From contig JALJCQ010000030.1 in assembly GCA_023091665.1 (NCBI GenBank), positions 1,180,501 through 1,244,500 on the forward strand: 64,000 nt of DNA, given 5' to 3'. Positions 42,847 through 53,467 of this stretch are shown here, in pieces. The notes beneath the pieces are model-generated. The model worked only from the letters and a program-made list of their open reading frames with translations, searched no databases and had not been told where the DNA came from. Position numbers and translations under genes: made by a program. The first letter of the stretch is position 1. The number at the start of each line of letters is the position of its first letter. The DNA comes from Pythium myriotylum (lineage: Eukaryota; Oomycota; Peronosporomycetes; Pythiales; Pythiaceae).

Positions 42847-45315
42847 ATGACGGCCGACGTCGCGAGCCGCAAGAAGCGCCGACGCATGAAGCAGATGGAG
42901 GGCCTGCTGCTGGTCTCGCGCCCCAAGGCCGACGACGCCGCGGCCGCCGACGAGCACGCCAAGCCCAAGCCCGTCAAGCCCCACAAGGCCCACGTCATGC
43001 TCACGCCGCAGCAGCTCCAGCTCGCCTACTCGGCGCAGGTGCGGATCGTAATTGGTGACAGAGAGAAAGGTATTAGAACTGAACGCGATGTGTGGACGAC
43101 CCGCAGGAGGACCAAGAGATGAAGACGCTGCTGGGCCGCATCGACCTCGTCGGCGCCAAGCTCGAGCAGGCGCCGGACGGTTTCGTGATCCACGGCGCCA
43201 AGCCCGGCAAGGTGAGGCAGGGCGACTCGGAGGCGCCGGCCGTTTTATTCTTCTTGTCTCGCCGTGACTGAACTGACGAGCGCGGTGCGAACAGAAGCTC
43301 AAGCTCCACGACAACGACAAGGCCACGATTGACGCGTGGTTCTTCGCCGTGTACACGGCCATCACCGAGTTTGCGCGCACGCCGATCGAGGCCTCGGCCA
43401 GCGACACGGGCTCGTGGATGTTCTCGGGCGTGCTGAGCGGCAGCTACCGCGACGAGGCGACTGAGGGCGTCGAGTACGAGCTCTCCTGTCAGCTTGTGAT
43501 CCCGTCGCGCGGTCTCGACGAGCCCAGCATTCGGTGGAAAGTATGGCGCTCCGCGCAGGAGATCCACGCCTTCGATGAGTACGTACTGCGATGATGCTGC
43601 AGAAATGGTTCTGGACCGGGTGGCTGACTCGATTGTTGTAGAGAGCTTCGGCGTCTACCATCAGTTGCTGCGCTGCTTCGGGATGTTGGCTTCCCTCGCG
43701 ACCGGAAGCGAGATTCGATTTTCGGTGGGTTGCGGCGCAGATCGATGCAGGAGCTCAAGGAGCAGCAGCTCTCTGTGTACATCGGCCGCGTGTTCAGCAT
43801 CCGCCAGTTGTCCAGCGACCCAGCGGCAAGTGCTGTGATTCGACGATTTTTGCGGTTCAACGATTTTTTTGAGCTGTCGGTACGTCACACTCATGGCTGA
43901 GTTCGTTGGGTTTTTGTTGTGTGCTGAGTCTTAACATCGTATCTGTGCACAGTTCGAACGAGTCGAAGAAAGCAACAACGCCGTCGAGGCCGAGCTGGAT
44001 CTACCTCAGCCAGTGCAGCCCATTGAAACACGACCCAGGGTTATCTCGGAGGCACGCTCTGCCGGGGCGCACTCGGATGCTCACGACAATAACAACGAAG
44101 ACAACGCTGCCGCTTTCGACCGGGAAGCCGCTGATGCATTCGAGGTACGAAAGTCGTTTTTGCCCTAGCTGCTTCGCCAGGAAGATGCACTAAAACCGAA
44201 CATGATAGCCCGAACCACCTCGTACGGAGCCACAGACGCGTGTTTTGAGGGCGACGAGTGTGCATTTTGACGATGAGTTCGAGGAAATCGCGGATGTGAC
44301 ACCAGAAAGCGACCCAGCAGAGGCCAAGAAGCTCCATAAGCAGATCATCCGAATGGTGCGTGAAATCTTTGGCGGGGATGAAGACCGTGTGCGCGATTTT
44401 CAAGACCAGACGAAAGACTTCGGCCGTGATAAGACGGACGCCAAAGAATACTGTGCGTTCCTCCATGGGGCTCTTGGATCAAAGCAATGCTGCATTGTGA
44501 TTCCGATGATGGCGCGTCTCATGCCCGATGATAACAAGCGTCTCGCTCTGATGGATGCCCGCACGGCAATCATTCGGAAGGCTGTACGTCGCAATCGTCG
44601 AAGGTCCAAGCAGTTCTCGGAGAGCGTTGTGATGCACCAACAGCAGCAGGAACAGCGTCAGTCAAACCAGAGCAGTGAGTGGCATTCAGCTCCCTCGCGT
44701 ACAAGACCGAAATCAGACAGTCTTTCGGTGCTGCCGAGCCAGCCAACTTTGAGCGCTAGCTACTATAGTCAACGCAGCTCAATGGTGGAACCTCGGAGCT
44801 TTGTGAATCCCGACAATACGACTGGATTCCAGCAGTTGAGTCTCGAAGATAGCGGACGCAAGAGTCTCCCTGACGCCCGCCGCAAATTGGAATCGCGTCC
44901 ATCGATTAGCCTTTTTGGTGAGACCATCCATACCAACACAATCGAAGAAGAAAGCTCGCTCGCAGGTGAATCAGAAGACAGACTATCTGAGCGCCAGAGC
45001 TACGATGAGCAGCTGGATGAAAAGAGACCTGAGGCTCCAAGTCAGGAGATGAAGCCTCTGCCCCCCGTTTTCCGAAGAGTCAATTCGAACTCGTGGCTCC
45101 AGCAACCCCGCGGATCTCACAGCAGCCAGCCTGGCTATGGCCAGCGCGCGCCACGTACTCGTGATTCGGCTCGGTCAATTGAGTCGATTGGTTACACCCC
45201 GGTTGAAGACGAACCGGGAGACCATCAAGAACAATCTCCTGCTGATGACGTTGAAGAGAACCCTGTACTCGCGCGTCTTAAAAAGCAAGGCGCGGTGAGC
45301 TTCATGTTGAAGTAG
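42847..45315 (+). CDS. PX-domain protein
   Basis: Six exons: 42847-43038, 43107-43211, 43295-43578, 43642-43879, 43953-44144 and 44209-45315 (705 aa); all introns GT-AG and the frame closes. A basic N-terminus (SRKKRRRMKQME) is followed by a PX-type phosphoinositide-binding region about 110-273. It contains RWKVWRSAQEIHAFD, GFPRDRKRDSIFGGL and a closing RRFLRFNDFF. An acidic linker (exon 5) leads to a helical module about 345-430 (KKLHKQIIRMVREIFGGDED, then EYCAFLHGALGSKQC). I have seen similar modules in other proteins but cannot name it securely. The tail is Ser/Gln-rich and likely disordered. Probably an endosomal or membrane-traffic protein. It diverges from the PI4K gene, which makes a PX ligand precursor. 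Confidence 0.8.
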
Positions 45316-45475
45316 TGTATATTGATTGATTGATTGAATGGATATCTATGTGATTTTTGCTGGAGAGGCGGCAATGCAGTGGGATCCATCTAGGTTTCGG
45401 CAGCAAAAATAGCTGATTCATGAACGACGTTGCGGTAGCGTGACGAGGGGATTGCTGGAACAACAAATCCCAAGC
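45316..45475. promoter_or_regulatory. 160-bp spacer before the vasohibin-like gene
   Basis: Holds the 3' end of the PX gene and the start region of the next gene on the same strand. GATT repeats lie at 45321-45334. No TATA box. Confidence 0.3.
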
Positions 45476-47089
45476 ATGGCGGCTGTCTCAAGCGAAGAGC
45501 TTCAGGATGCCTGGCAAAAAGTAAAGAAAATGGGGACACTGCCAGAAGTACGAAGCTGCATTCTTGTGTTCGTGGCACTCAGCACTTAATTTCTTTGCGT
45601 AGGCGCCAAGTCCAAAGCCGCCAACGCACACGACACGGACGCCAATAAAGACGCGTCTTCTCAGCATCCAGCATTACCTCAACGCCCTCGAGTACAATTA
45701 CACAGGCACGCTTTACTTCGATGTCAACAAGAACAGGAGCTTCAAGTCAATCGTCAGCACAGCCAAGGAGATCGTTTCAGACATCCTGCCCATTCAGTGT
45801 TTAGAGGCCGTGTTCGTCGCGGGCTATCTCACCGCAAATATCCCCGATCTGGAGCGATTTCCAATCAGCTTCAAGTCAGAGTGCGGGAGGTCTGTCCACC
45901 GCCACATCATTTTAGCTGTGCGACACCAACTCAACAAATGGGGAGCTCTTGGACTCAGTCGCAGCGAGAAGCTCATGTACAAGGAGTTACGCTTTAACTC
46001 GCTCAGTGAACTGATCCAGGATTTCCGCCACGGGTTTGAGAGTGTTTGCCACACGGTTACGAAGATCTACATCGGCTTTCCTTTCCCCCACGATATCCAT
46101 TCTTCAGAAAAAGTCGAGTGGCGCGTGCTGAACATCGGCGTAGTTGAGAACAGTTGGGCCGAGGTCGCATCTCACGTCGACGCCTTTGCCAAAGAGGCCT
46201 TGGATGTGCTTGCATTCAAAAGGACGAAGGGTGTGTTGCCCGACAGCTTTCAGACGAAGTACCCACTCCATACCCCAGAGAAAGAGCCTGGAAAGAAGTC
46301 CCCGGACAAGAGGATGGGGCTGAACAGCGCCAGCTTCGAGTTTCCCTCCGTGCCAGGGGACCGTACGCCTCAACCTGCCACAGTCGAACCTGAGAGTACC
46401 GAGAGAGACGCGCAGCAGAAGAAGAATCCAATTCTCGTGGCACCAGATCATCTCGTCTTCAAACGAGCCCTAGCGGTATGTCTGCTCTGTGAGCTTTGTT
46501 TTTTGCCTGCTCACTCGGCGCTCTGCAGAATCAAGGCCAAGTTCTACCGTCGAATGTGTTCCTCCAGAACACCACAGTTTCGGCATTCACTGTTGAAGTC
46601 GTAGAGCCCTCGGGGCAACTCGAGATCGTCACGAAGTCGACGCATACGTTTTCTACACCGGAGGAGCAGGCACCTAGAGGTAGTGGCTCGTCGATCTTCC
46701 AAGTTTCTGCGGTATCGTGTTGCTTGCATCTAGGCCGTCTGACCAAATCAACTGATAATATTGTTTACTTCCTCAAGAGAGGCATGATCGTCATCGCAAT
46801 CAGATGCAAATCGACATGTGCGAGCTTGACTGAGTCTGTAGTTGCCACGGCGTCTGTCGCAGAGCCAGCGAAGAAGAAAAGCGTCGAGTTGAAGCGGAAT
46901 CGAACGCCGCGAGGGACCGTCACGTCGCCGCAGAAATCAGAGCAAACCAAGACCACCACATCTGCAGTCCCCACTAGACTAGCCGTCTTCTTCAGATGCA
47001 CGCGGCTACTGAAAGACACCGAAGATCAGGCAAACGAACGAGAAAGCGCTGAGACATACGTGAGCGAATTACCATTCACAATCACGTAA
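45476..47089 (+). CDS. Vasohibin-family tubulin carboxypeptidase
   Basis: Three exons: 45476-45547, 45603-46475 and 46529-47089 (501 aa), introns GTACGA...TAG and GTATGT...CAG. The core matches vasohibins block by block: LLSIQHYLNALEYNYTGTLY, ILPIQCLEAVFVAGYLT, ERFPISFKS, RHIILAVRH, WGALGLSRSEKLMYKELRF. The catalytic triad is in place at C90, H125 and S143, with the C-H distance of 35 equal to that in human VASH1. The family removes the C-terminal Tyr of alpha-tubulin and in animals works with the partner SVBP, which is not visible here. The C-terminal 190 residues (exon 3) are an extra, partly basic domain with no match I know. Exon 3 may hold one more intron around 46705-46740, where the protein looks unlike its surroundings. 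Confidence 0.85.
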
Positions 47090-47163
47090 TGAAGAATTAT
47101 AGAGGCTAGCTACATATAAACGCAACACTTTTGGGCTTTGTCCTGAGACCGTGGTCGCCTCGC

Positions 47164-48455
47164 TTATTCTACAAGTAGGATGGTGGAGTTGATGATTGAG
47201 ACTGATTCATCGTTCATGCTGTCGCAATTGAGTTGATAGGTTCCTACTGGTAGTTCGCTCGGCAGGGCAAGATTGTTGAAGAAGGCGACACCGGCTGCAT
47301 TAGAGACGACAACCTCGTCAACAAGCACTTCTTGACCTGGCGGGGTGGGGTCGGTCCCTTCTGATGTGTTAAGAGAGTCTTCTTCAGGAGTGGTGGCACA
47401 GCTCGCACTTGAGCTGTTCTGTACAATTGTAAAGCTACACTGTGGCCGAGTGGAGCCCCCTTCAGGAGATCCGTCTAGCTCTTGACCTGGAGAAAGGTCT
47501 TCACCCGCGGCAGAGCCCATCTCCTTTGCTTCTCTCAGTCCTCCATAAAGACGCAGGCGAAGTTTGCGTCCAGACTCTCCTTCGACTATGGATGTGTCTC
47601 CACCACTTTGCGTCTCACAAAGACTTGCAATCACCAGTGTAGGGAGCCGAGAACCGTCTTTCTTGACAACGGTGATGCTATCAGGGAGATTCTCGTAGAT
47701 AGTTTTGTTGTTTGCGTCAGTTTCACTTGCAGGAGCTGCAGAATGTGGGATCTTGAACCCCAGCATCTTGGTTTCCACTGGATAATCACTCGGTGTTAGT
47801 GACTAGAGACCAAGCAGTTACCGTGTCTTGGTTGCTCACCGATGGGCTTGTTGTCTGACCATATACCAGAGTAAACGATCGACGATGATAAGACACTCAA
47901 GCCAACTCCGTGACCACAGCGGCTGCCATTGAACCACTCGCCATCGTACAGAACAGTCCCTTGTCGGCTCTTCAGGACCCCGCGACCGTTAATGCTCCCA
48001 TTGACCCAGTCACCGTCGTAGCTGCTCGAATCCTCACTGAATTTGATTCGTCCATTTCCATGCGGTTTGTTTTGGTGGAAATCTCCCCGATAGACACTAC
48101 CATCGACCATACGCAGCTCGCCGAGACCGTGTCTTTGGTTGTTTGCCCAATGGCCTTCGTAGACTTCTCCGCTCGCTGCAATGTGGACGCCTTCACCGTG
48201 GCGCTCACCACAGTGAAATTGCCCGCTATACGTGGAGCCATCCGGCCAACGACGCAATCCAATGCCTTCAATTTCCCCGTCGGCGAATTCTCCTTCGTAG
48301 GAACCCCCGTCCGGAAGGGAGAATATTCCTCGACCGTTCATCCGACCTCGCTTCCACTCCCCCTCATACTTAAAGCCCCCACTTGGGAACGTGTACGAGC
48401 CACGGCCGTCGCGTAGTCGCTCTCGGTATTCTCCGACGTAGGCCTGCGCGCCCAC
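47164..48455 (-). CDS. MORN-repeat protein with C-terminal Ig-like region
   Basis: Exons 48455-47840 and 47777-47164 joined by a 62-bp GTGAGC...CAG intron; about 410 aa from the first open codon. The N-terminal half has nine MORN repeats (YEGEW, YEGEF, YRGDF, YDGDW types, each with G-x-G spacing), a fold that binds membranes or scaffolds kinases. The C-terminal half is different: Ser/Thr/Asp-rich, with GVAFFNNLALPSEL and GTYQLNCD, which look like strands of an Ig-like fold. The 5' end is not settled. The frame is open from 48455 (GTG) with no ATG, so a short upstream exon is likely between 48456 and 48672. The gene ends 74 bp from the end of the vasohibin gene. Confidence 0.75.
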
Positions 48456-48672
48456 CCTAGGGTTAGTTCTGCTTGCACCCAGGGGTTAGACAGCGATGCA
48501 ATATACCATAAATGCCGACCAGGACAGGGTTTGTTCGAATGGCCGCGGCTGTTCACGATCAAATGATCGAAATCGATCAGCCGAACACCAACGGAAACCG
48601 CAGAAACTGCAATACAACTCTAGGTCTATTCCACAGCATACTATCCATATCCATCCAAGATCAACCGAAGCA

Positions 48673-49419
48673 TCACTCCATGAAGTGCTCCATGGCCTTT
48701 TCGAACACGACAGCCATCACCGCAAAACCCGCAGCGCCCTTGGCGGTTTGCTTCATCAAAACTACTCAGTCACACAACACCAGGCAACATACGAGTGAGT
48801 GGATCTCTGTCCAAAGAGAATAGCTTACAGGCAGACGGAAAACGTACTCTGAGGCCCCATTTGTCTCGCCGACCACGCCGAGAGCATGCCACCGGCGACG
48901 CCGCCGGCGATCATCGGATTCAGCACGTCGTGGGCCGCTCGCTCGCGCTCGATGACGCATTCGAGCCCAGCGAAGACGAAGCCCACCATCGCGAAGTCCT
49001 ACATCGACTCATCCACGGTCAGTGGTTGTACCGGGGCCACCAATCACGTGACACAGCCCAACCTTGGCAAAGTAGACGCTCCGCGAATACATGGACTGGA
49101 ACGACTTTCGGAATCCATGCGCGAGCTGCGAATACAGACACACAAAATACCCAGCAAACGACGGCCAGGACGTCCGTCAGTACCCACGACCACGAGATCT
49201 GTGCGCATGCGGGCGCGAACGGACCTGCTGGCGCATGGTCTCGCCGACGATCTCGCCGTGGGCGCCCTCGAACGTGCCGAGGAACGTGCCGAGGCCGACG
49301 CCCATGCCCACGCCAGCGACCGAGGCGACCACCGACTTCTTGAGGCAGTCCTCGCGCGACTCGTTCACGAACTTGGCCACGCGCAGCAGCACGAGCTCGG
49401 GCATCTTGGCCGGCTCCAT
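48673..49419 (-). CDS. TIM22: Tim22-family mitochondrial inner-membrane translocase subunit
   Basis: Four exons: 49419-49225, 49125-49063, 48998-48848 and 48761-48673 (165 aa); the frame closes through phases 0, 0 and 1. The protein has the Tim17/22/23 pattern of Gly-rich membrane helices: [20 protein letters not shown] in exon 1, [20 protein letters not shown] in exon 3 and [19 protein letters not shown] in exon 4. Cys in EDCLKK and in LECVIE are where Tim22 has its conserved pair. Tim22 forms the carrier translocase that inserts multispanning proteins into the inner membrane. Length is close to fungal and animal Tim22 (about 190-200), slightly shorter at the N-terminus. Alternative: another member of the same family such as OEP16-like. 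It shares a 113-bp upstream region with a divergent gene. Confidence 0.85.
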
Positions 49420-49532
49420 GGTCGTGACGATGATGCTGTATTGGATTGTGGCCACTGTTGCCGCAGTTCGTAACCGCGTAACGTGGAATGGCTCGTCGGG
49501 AATACTAGTATCACTTTCGAGAGTCGTCGCTA
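49420..49532. promoter_or_regulatory. 113-bp bidirectional promoter region
   Basis: All the DNA between the Tim22 ATG (minus) and the ATG of the membrane-protein gene (plus). No TATA box. Both transcripts must start inside this short space or overlap. Confidence 0.5.
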
Positions 49533-51130
49533 ATGCGCATCCGACTGCGCGCGCCGGGCGACGAGCCCGAGGCCCCGCGCGCAGCCTCCGCGCAGACGTC
49601 GCCGCGCACGCCGAGCCGCATGCCGCAGCTGGACGTGCGCTCGCCCGACTTCATCGAGCAGCGGCTCGAGAACCTCAAGAAGAAGCCGACGTGGCTCGCG
49701 TACCTGGACCAATACGTGCGCGAGCACCCCGAGGACGACGAGGACGAGAACGCCGAGAGAACGACAGTGGAGGAGACCGCTGTCGATGAAGCAGACGAGG
49801 AGGTGCGTAAGGTGAAGAAGGAGGGGTCGTGCGTGCGTGAGAGCAATGCTGATGGATGGATTGTTGCTGCGCAGGGGGAAGAGGACGCGGAGGAAGAGGA
49901 CGACGGGCCAGGATTCCTCAAGTCGCTCGCGTATGCGGTGGGTGTAGTATCGCTAACGCCCGTGTGGGCTGTGACCTTCCCGCTGCTGCGAGACAAAGGA
50001 CCCGAGTGAGTCTGCGTGCTTGATGGTCGGGTGTTTAGCTTATCGACGTTGACAACGCTGGTTGCTGCAGGTTCTGGCCATTCGAAAGTCCATCGCTTTG
50101 GGACCTTTACAAGCGCTCGCTGTCACTACTGGCGTTCTTCGTACTCGGAGTCGAGCTGCTCTACTACATTGTGTGCAAGGAGCTTCCAGAGTGGAGTCGG
50201 GATACTTGGTATGTCATCCAAGTCGAGCTTGAAGACATGCTGGAGGCGACCAAGTCCTGCCGCGCAGCCATTACTCGAGGCAACGAGGTGCTTGTTCGGG
50301 AGCTGTGCGCCCCAATAGTGATAGATCTCGCGGTACTGCAGCTCACGGCGTGGGCCATGGTGAAGACCCACCGTCGATGGGGCCGAGTGCTTTTAGTTAT
50401 CATCGCGGGTCTTGTCTTCGTGGATGCCCCGGGTAAACTGAATATGGCTCTACAACCACTGCCTCTCATCACGGGTATCGACCAACCATATGCACTCCTT
50501 GACGAAGAAATCCTGGTGAGCACAAGTCCCTTTCCTGCCATGCACTCTGAGAAACATAGTGATACTGATATGGCCGTCGTGGCTCTCTAGGTGGCTTTCA
50601 ACGGCAAGAATCTCCAGCCAGGCGGCACAATTGCGTGGGTCTCGTACTGGGGATGCGCGAGCACCTCTCCTGTAGCAGCCTGCGAGCTTCAATTTCCTGC
50701 AACATTTGACAAAGGATTTGCGGCAGTCACGTTCACATCGTTAGACCACTACATCCCCTGCTACCGGAACCCGCCCAATCCTCTCAAAGCCGAAGATTTC
50801 AAGTGCTTTGAGAACATTCGGTTACCTGTCAAGGATAGAGAAAGCATTCCCGGGTGGTCGAGAGCCAGTCCGAGGGCGAAGGTCCCAGCCCGAAAGAAAG
50901 AAGCGCCAGCCCCTTCTTCAGAGATTCCGGAGGAGACACCACGACATGAACGGCCCGAGGAGATAGCGTACGCAAGGCGGCTGGTAGAAGAGAACGAGCG
51001 GGTAAAAGGCTCGGGAGGGCAAGCGATGGAGAAAAATGGGAAGAGACCATCGAAGCGATCCAAGAAGAAGAAGGTCAAGTCAGTTTCAGTTGATGCTTCG
51101 ACGGGGGACTCGAAGAAGGAGTCTAGATGA
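49533..51130 (+). CDS. Multi-pass membrane protein, family not recognised
   Basis: Exons 49533-49802, 49875-50005, 50071-50515 and 50591-51130 (461 aa). The first intron (72 bp, GTGCGTAAG...GCGCAG) is open in frame, so its retention would only add 24 residues. The N-terminus is acidic and has [20 protein letters not shown]. Hydrophobic segments: [35 protein letters not shown], and two shorter ones around [16 protein letters not shown] and [16 protein letters not shown]. After the third intron comes a Cys-containing domain ([18 protein letters not shown], then [11 protein letters not shown]), probably with disulfides in a lumenal compartment. The tail is Lys-rich ([10 protein letters not shown]). 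I cannot name the family. It converges with the zinc-finger gene 99 bp away. Confidence 0.75.
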
Positions 51131-51229
51131 GTGATTGATCTCCAAAATTGACGATCGACATACCACGTTGATGAAAAAAATTCACAAAATCTGTCCTAAG
51201 CTTGACAGCACTCACTCGTCGACGAGATG

Positions 51230-52484
51230 CTACACCACCGAGTCGCTGGGAGCGTTGTTGTCTCCGCCGACGAGTGCCTCACGAATAGCTTCAGCCAAAC
51301 GAGAGAGCTTGGCAGTCTCTTGGTCTGCAGCTTGGGCTGCCAATTCTATCTGCTTCTCGTGGAACACACGTTGCTGCTCCATCATTTTCTCCTTCTGCGC
51401 CAACTCGCGCTCACGCAACTCGACTTCTTTCTTGAATTTGGTCTTTTCGAATTCGAGTCGTTCGCGGTCGATAGCGAGCTGTTCGATCAGATGCTTTTCG
51501 TAGTCAAAGTGGCCTCGTGCACCTGCTGCGACCAATCGGTTATTCCTCTTCCGGAAGTACGGTAACTCCTCAACGTCCGAGATGGCAATCTTACCACTGT
51601 ACGCCTGTTATCACCACGCCAATCAACAACCAAGAAAGGGAAACAATGAGACATGGTGAGCTAGTCGTGCAACCAGAGCCCGAGCGTACCATAGCCGTCG
51701 AGAAGTGATGGCCCGAGGATGTCGAGCTCGTCGTTATCGCGCCATTGCCCGAGCCTTGTTGCGCGTCCGCGAGTCCGGCGTGGATGGTCTGCGCCTGCGC
51801 CTGCGCGTAGTTGATATCCGAGTCGCCATGGAGCCCGGATCCGCCGAGCACGACGTCGTCGATGGGAAGTCCGTCGTACTGGAAATCTCCGTGCATCTGA
51901 AGATACCGCGAGCGGATGGACTCTTGCTTGGGCAGCATCTCGTACTCGCCCCAGCGGCGCGGGTGGGCGCCGAGCAAGTGGCTGCGGATGTTGTCGACGC
52001 GGAAGGCGCGGAAGAACTTGGTGGTCGTGAGCGAGCGGCGGCGGCGCTTCTTGGTGTCGCTGCCGGCCTCGGCGTCCTGCTGCAGCAGCTGGTCGTACTT
52101 GCCCTCGCGGCCAAAGGCCTTGCAGAAGCCGCACATGGCGAGCGTCACGTCGTTGGTGACCGAGTCGCGCTCGATCGCGAGCAGCCCGAACTCCATCTCG
52201 TACTTGTTCTGCCAGTTGTGGCGCCGCGAGCGCTGGGCCGCGCCGGCCTGCTTGGCGCGCTTGCCGTCCTTGAGCTCGTCCTTGCCGACGCCGTAGTCGT
52301 CGTCGTCGTCGTAGTCGTCGTCGTCCATGTCGCGCTTGCGGCGCCCGTCCGAGTCGCTCGCGGTCGCGTCGTCCAGCGCGATGAGCGGCTCGCTCGCCAG
52401 TGGCCCGTCGCTCGCACGCGCCAGCATGATGAAGCGGCACCTCGCGAGCAGCTCTTCTTGGAGAATGGAGTGGGGCACCTCCAT
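51230..52484 (-). CDS. BED-like zinc-finger protein with C-terminal coiled coil
   Basis: Exons 52484-51690 and 51604-51230 joined by an 85-bp GTACGC...CAG intron; 389 aa from ATG 52484, or 370 aa from ATG 52427. An acidic Asp run (DDDDYDDDDDYG) and a basic patch precede a zinc-finger-like module: HNWQNKYEMEFGLLAI, MCGFCKAFGRE (C-x2-C), then FRAFRVDNIRSHLLGAHPRR (H-x4-H). This is the layout of a BED-type finger with a long insertion. Exon 2 encodes a heptad coiled coil (EKHLIEQLAIDRERLEFEKT), which suggests dimers. It is probably a nuclear DNA-binding protein. Similar proteins form a large family in Phytophthora. It shares a 154-bp promoter with the DnaJ gene. Confidence 0.75.
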
Positions 52485-52638
52485 TTGAGGGAGGGACCGC
52501 CTGGAATCAGGTGGACCACGCACCCACTGGAAGCTAGGATCCGTGCCTGGTATTACCACTGAAATAGAGTGGCACAATCCCTAAATAAAGGAATATCCAC
52601 AAGGAGCTCCGTAGACAGGCAGGAGGAAGGGGAAGATC
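52485..52638. promoter_or_regulatory. 154-bp bidirectional promoter region
   Basis: Space between the starts of the zinc-finger gene (minus) and the DnaJ gene (plus). No TATA box seen. If the zinc-finger gene starts at 52427 it is 211 bp. Confidence 0.4.
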
Positions 52639-53467
52639 ATGCCGCGCTGGGTGTACGGCGTGCTGCTGGCCTTGCTGGCGCTCGTGGGCGGCGGCGTCTA
52701 CGTGTACGACGCGCTCTACGACGACTACTCGTCGCTGAGCCACTACGAGGTGCGTTCCGCGCCTCTCTTGCGAGGAACGAGCCACGACTGAGCGCGGTCG
52801 TTCCCGAAGGCGCTGGGCGTGGCGCCAACGGCGACTACGGTTGAGATCAAGCGAGCGTTCCGCGAGCTCTCGCTGCGGTACCATCCAGACAAGGCCTCGT
52901 CGGACCTGAACACGCGGCGCTTCCATCGGATCTCTAGTGAGTTGGAGTCGTCATTCTTACAATGAGGGGGGATGGAGCTGACTCGACGTCTGGGAAGATG
53001 CCGCGCAAGTGCTCTCGAACGAAGAATCGCGCCATGAATACGATCTCCAGCTACGGGAAGAACAGCGCATGCGATCGTTCCAGCAAGATCTCGCGTGGAA
53101 GCGCGTTCGCATCTTGCCTCCTTCGCGGAATCTGGGAGATGTGGTGTCGTTCTACCTCACGGAGTTCCCATGGCAACTCCTCGGCCTGGTCATCGTTCTC
53201 CTTGATCTCCGGCTGTTTACGAAGGCCTTAGTTCTCCTCGGGTGTGTAGTCTTCGTGTTTGACGTCCTCAGCCGAGTTTTCGATCGGATTCTCCAGTCAG
53301 TCCGTCCTGGCCACGCTAGCGTCGCCAAGGAAGTCAAAGACGAGTCTCTACGCGCAGCACGCGCGCGTCAGCAAAAGATCTTACAAGAGCAATCCGCAGA
53401 AGCTCAAGCGCTACTTCGCAAACGCAAATCGGAACGTCTGGCACGAACAGAAGCTGCTTTACAGTAG
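52639..53467 (+). CDS. Membrane-anchored DnaJ (J-domain) protein
   Basis: Exons 52639-52749, 52810-52936 and 52998-53467 (235 aa); the frame closes through phases 0 and 1. Residues 5-24 are a signal anchor (VYGVLLALLALVGGGVYVY). The J domain spans about 33-100: HYEALGVAPTATTVEIKRAF, RYHPDK with the HPD motif that stimulates Hsp70 ATPase, and AAQVLSNEESRHEYD. A second hydrophobic region about 120-165 (WQLLGLVIVLLDLRLF, ALVLLGCVVFVFDVL) probably spans the membrane twice. A basic coiled tail follows. This fits an ER membrane J protein that recruits Hsp70. Its stop codon overlaps the 3' end of the convergent membrane-protein gene by 9 bp. Confidence 0.85.

Noticed and set aside
48456..48490. CCCTAGGGTTAG and GGGGTTAG as telomere-like sequence
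   Set aside because: Only isolated matches between two genes, with no tandem TTTAGGG or TTAGGG run.
51705..52562. 285-codon + strand ORF opposite the zinc-finger gene
   Set aside because: Ala/Val/Arg-rich mirror of the zinc-finger exon, which has real motifs.
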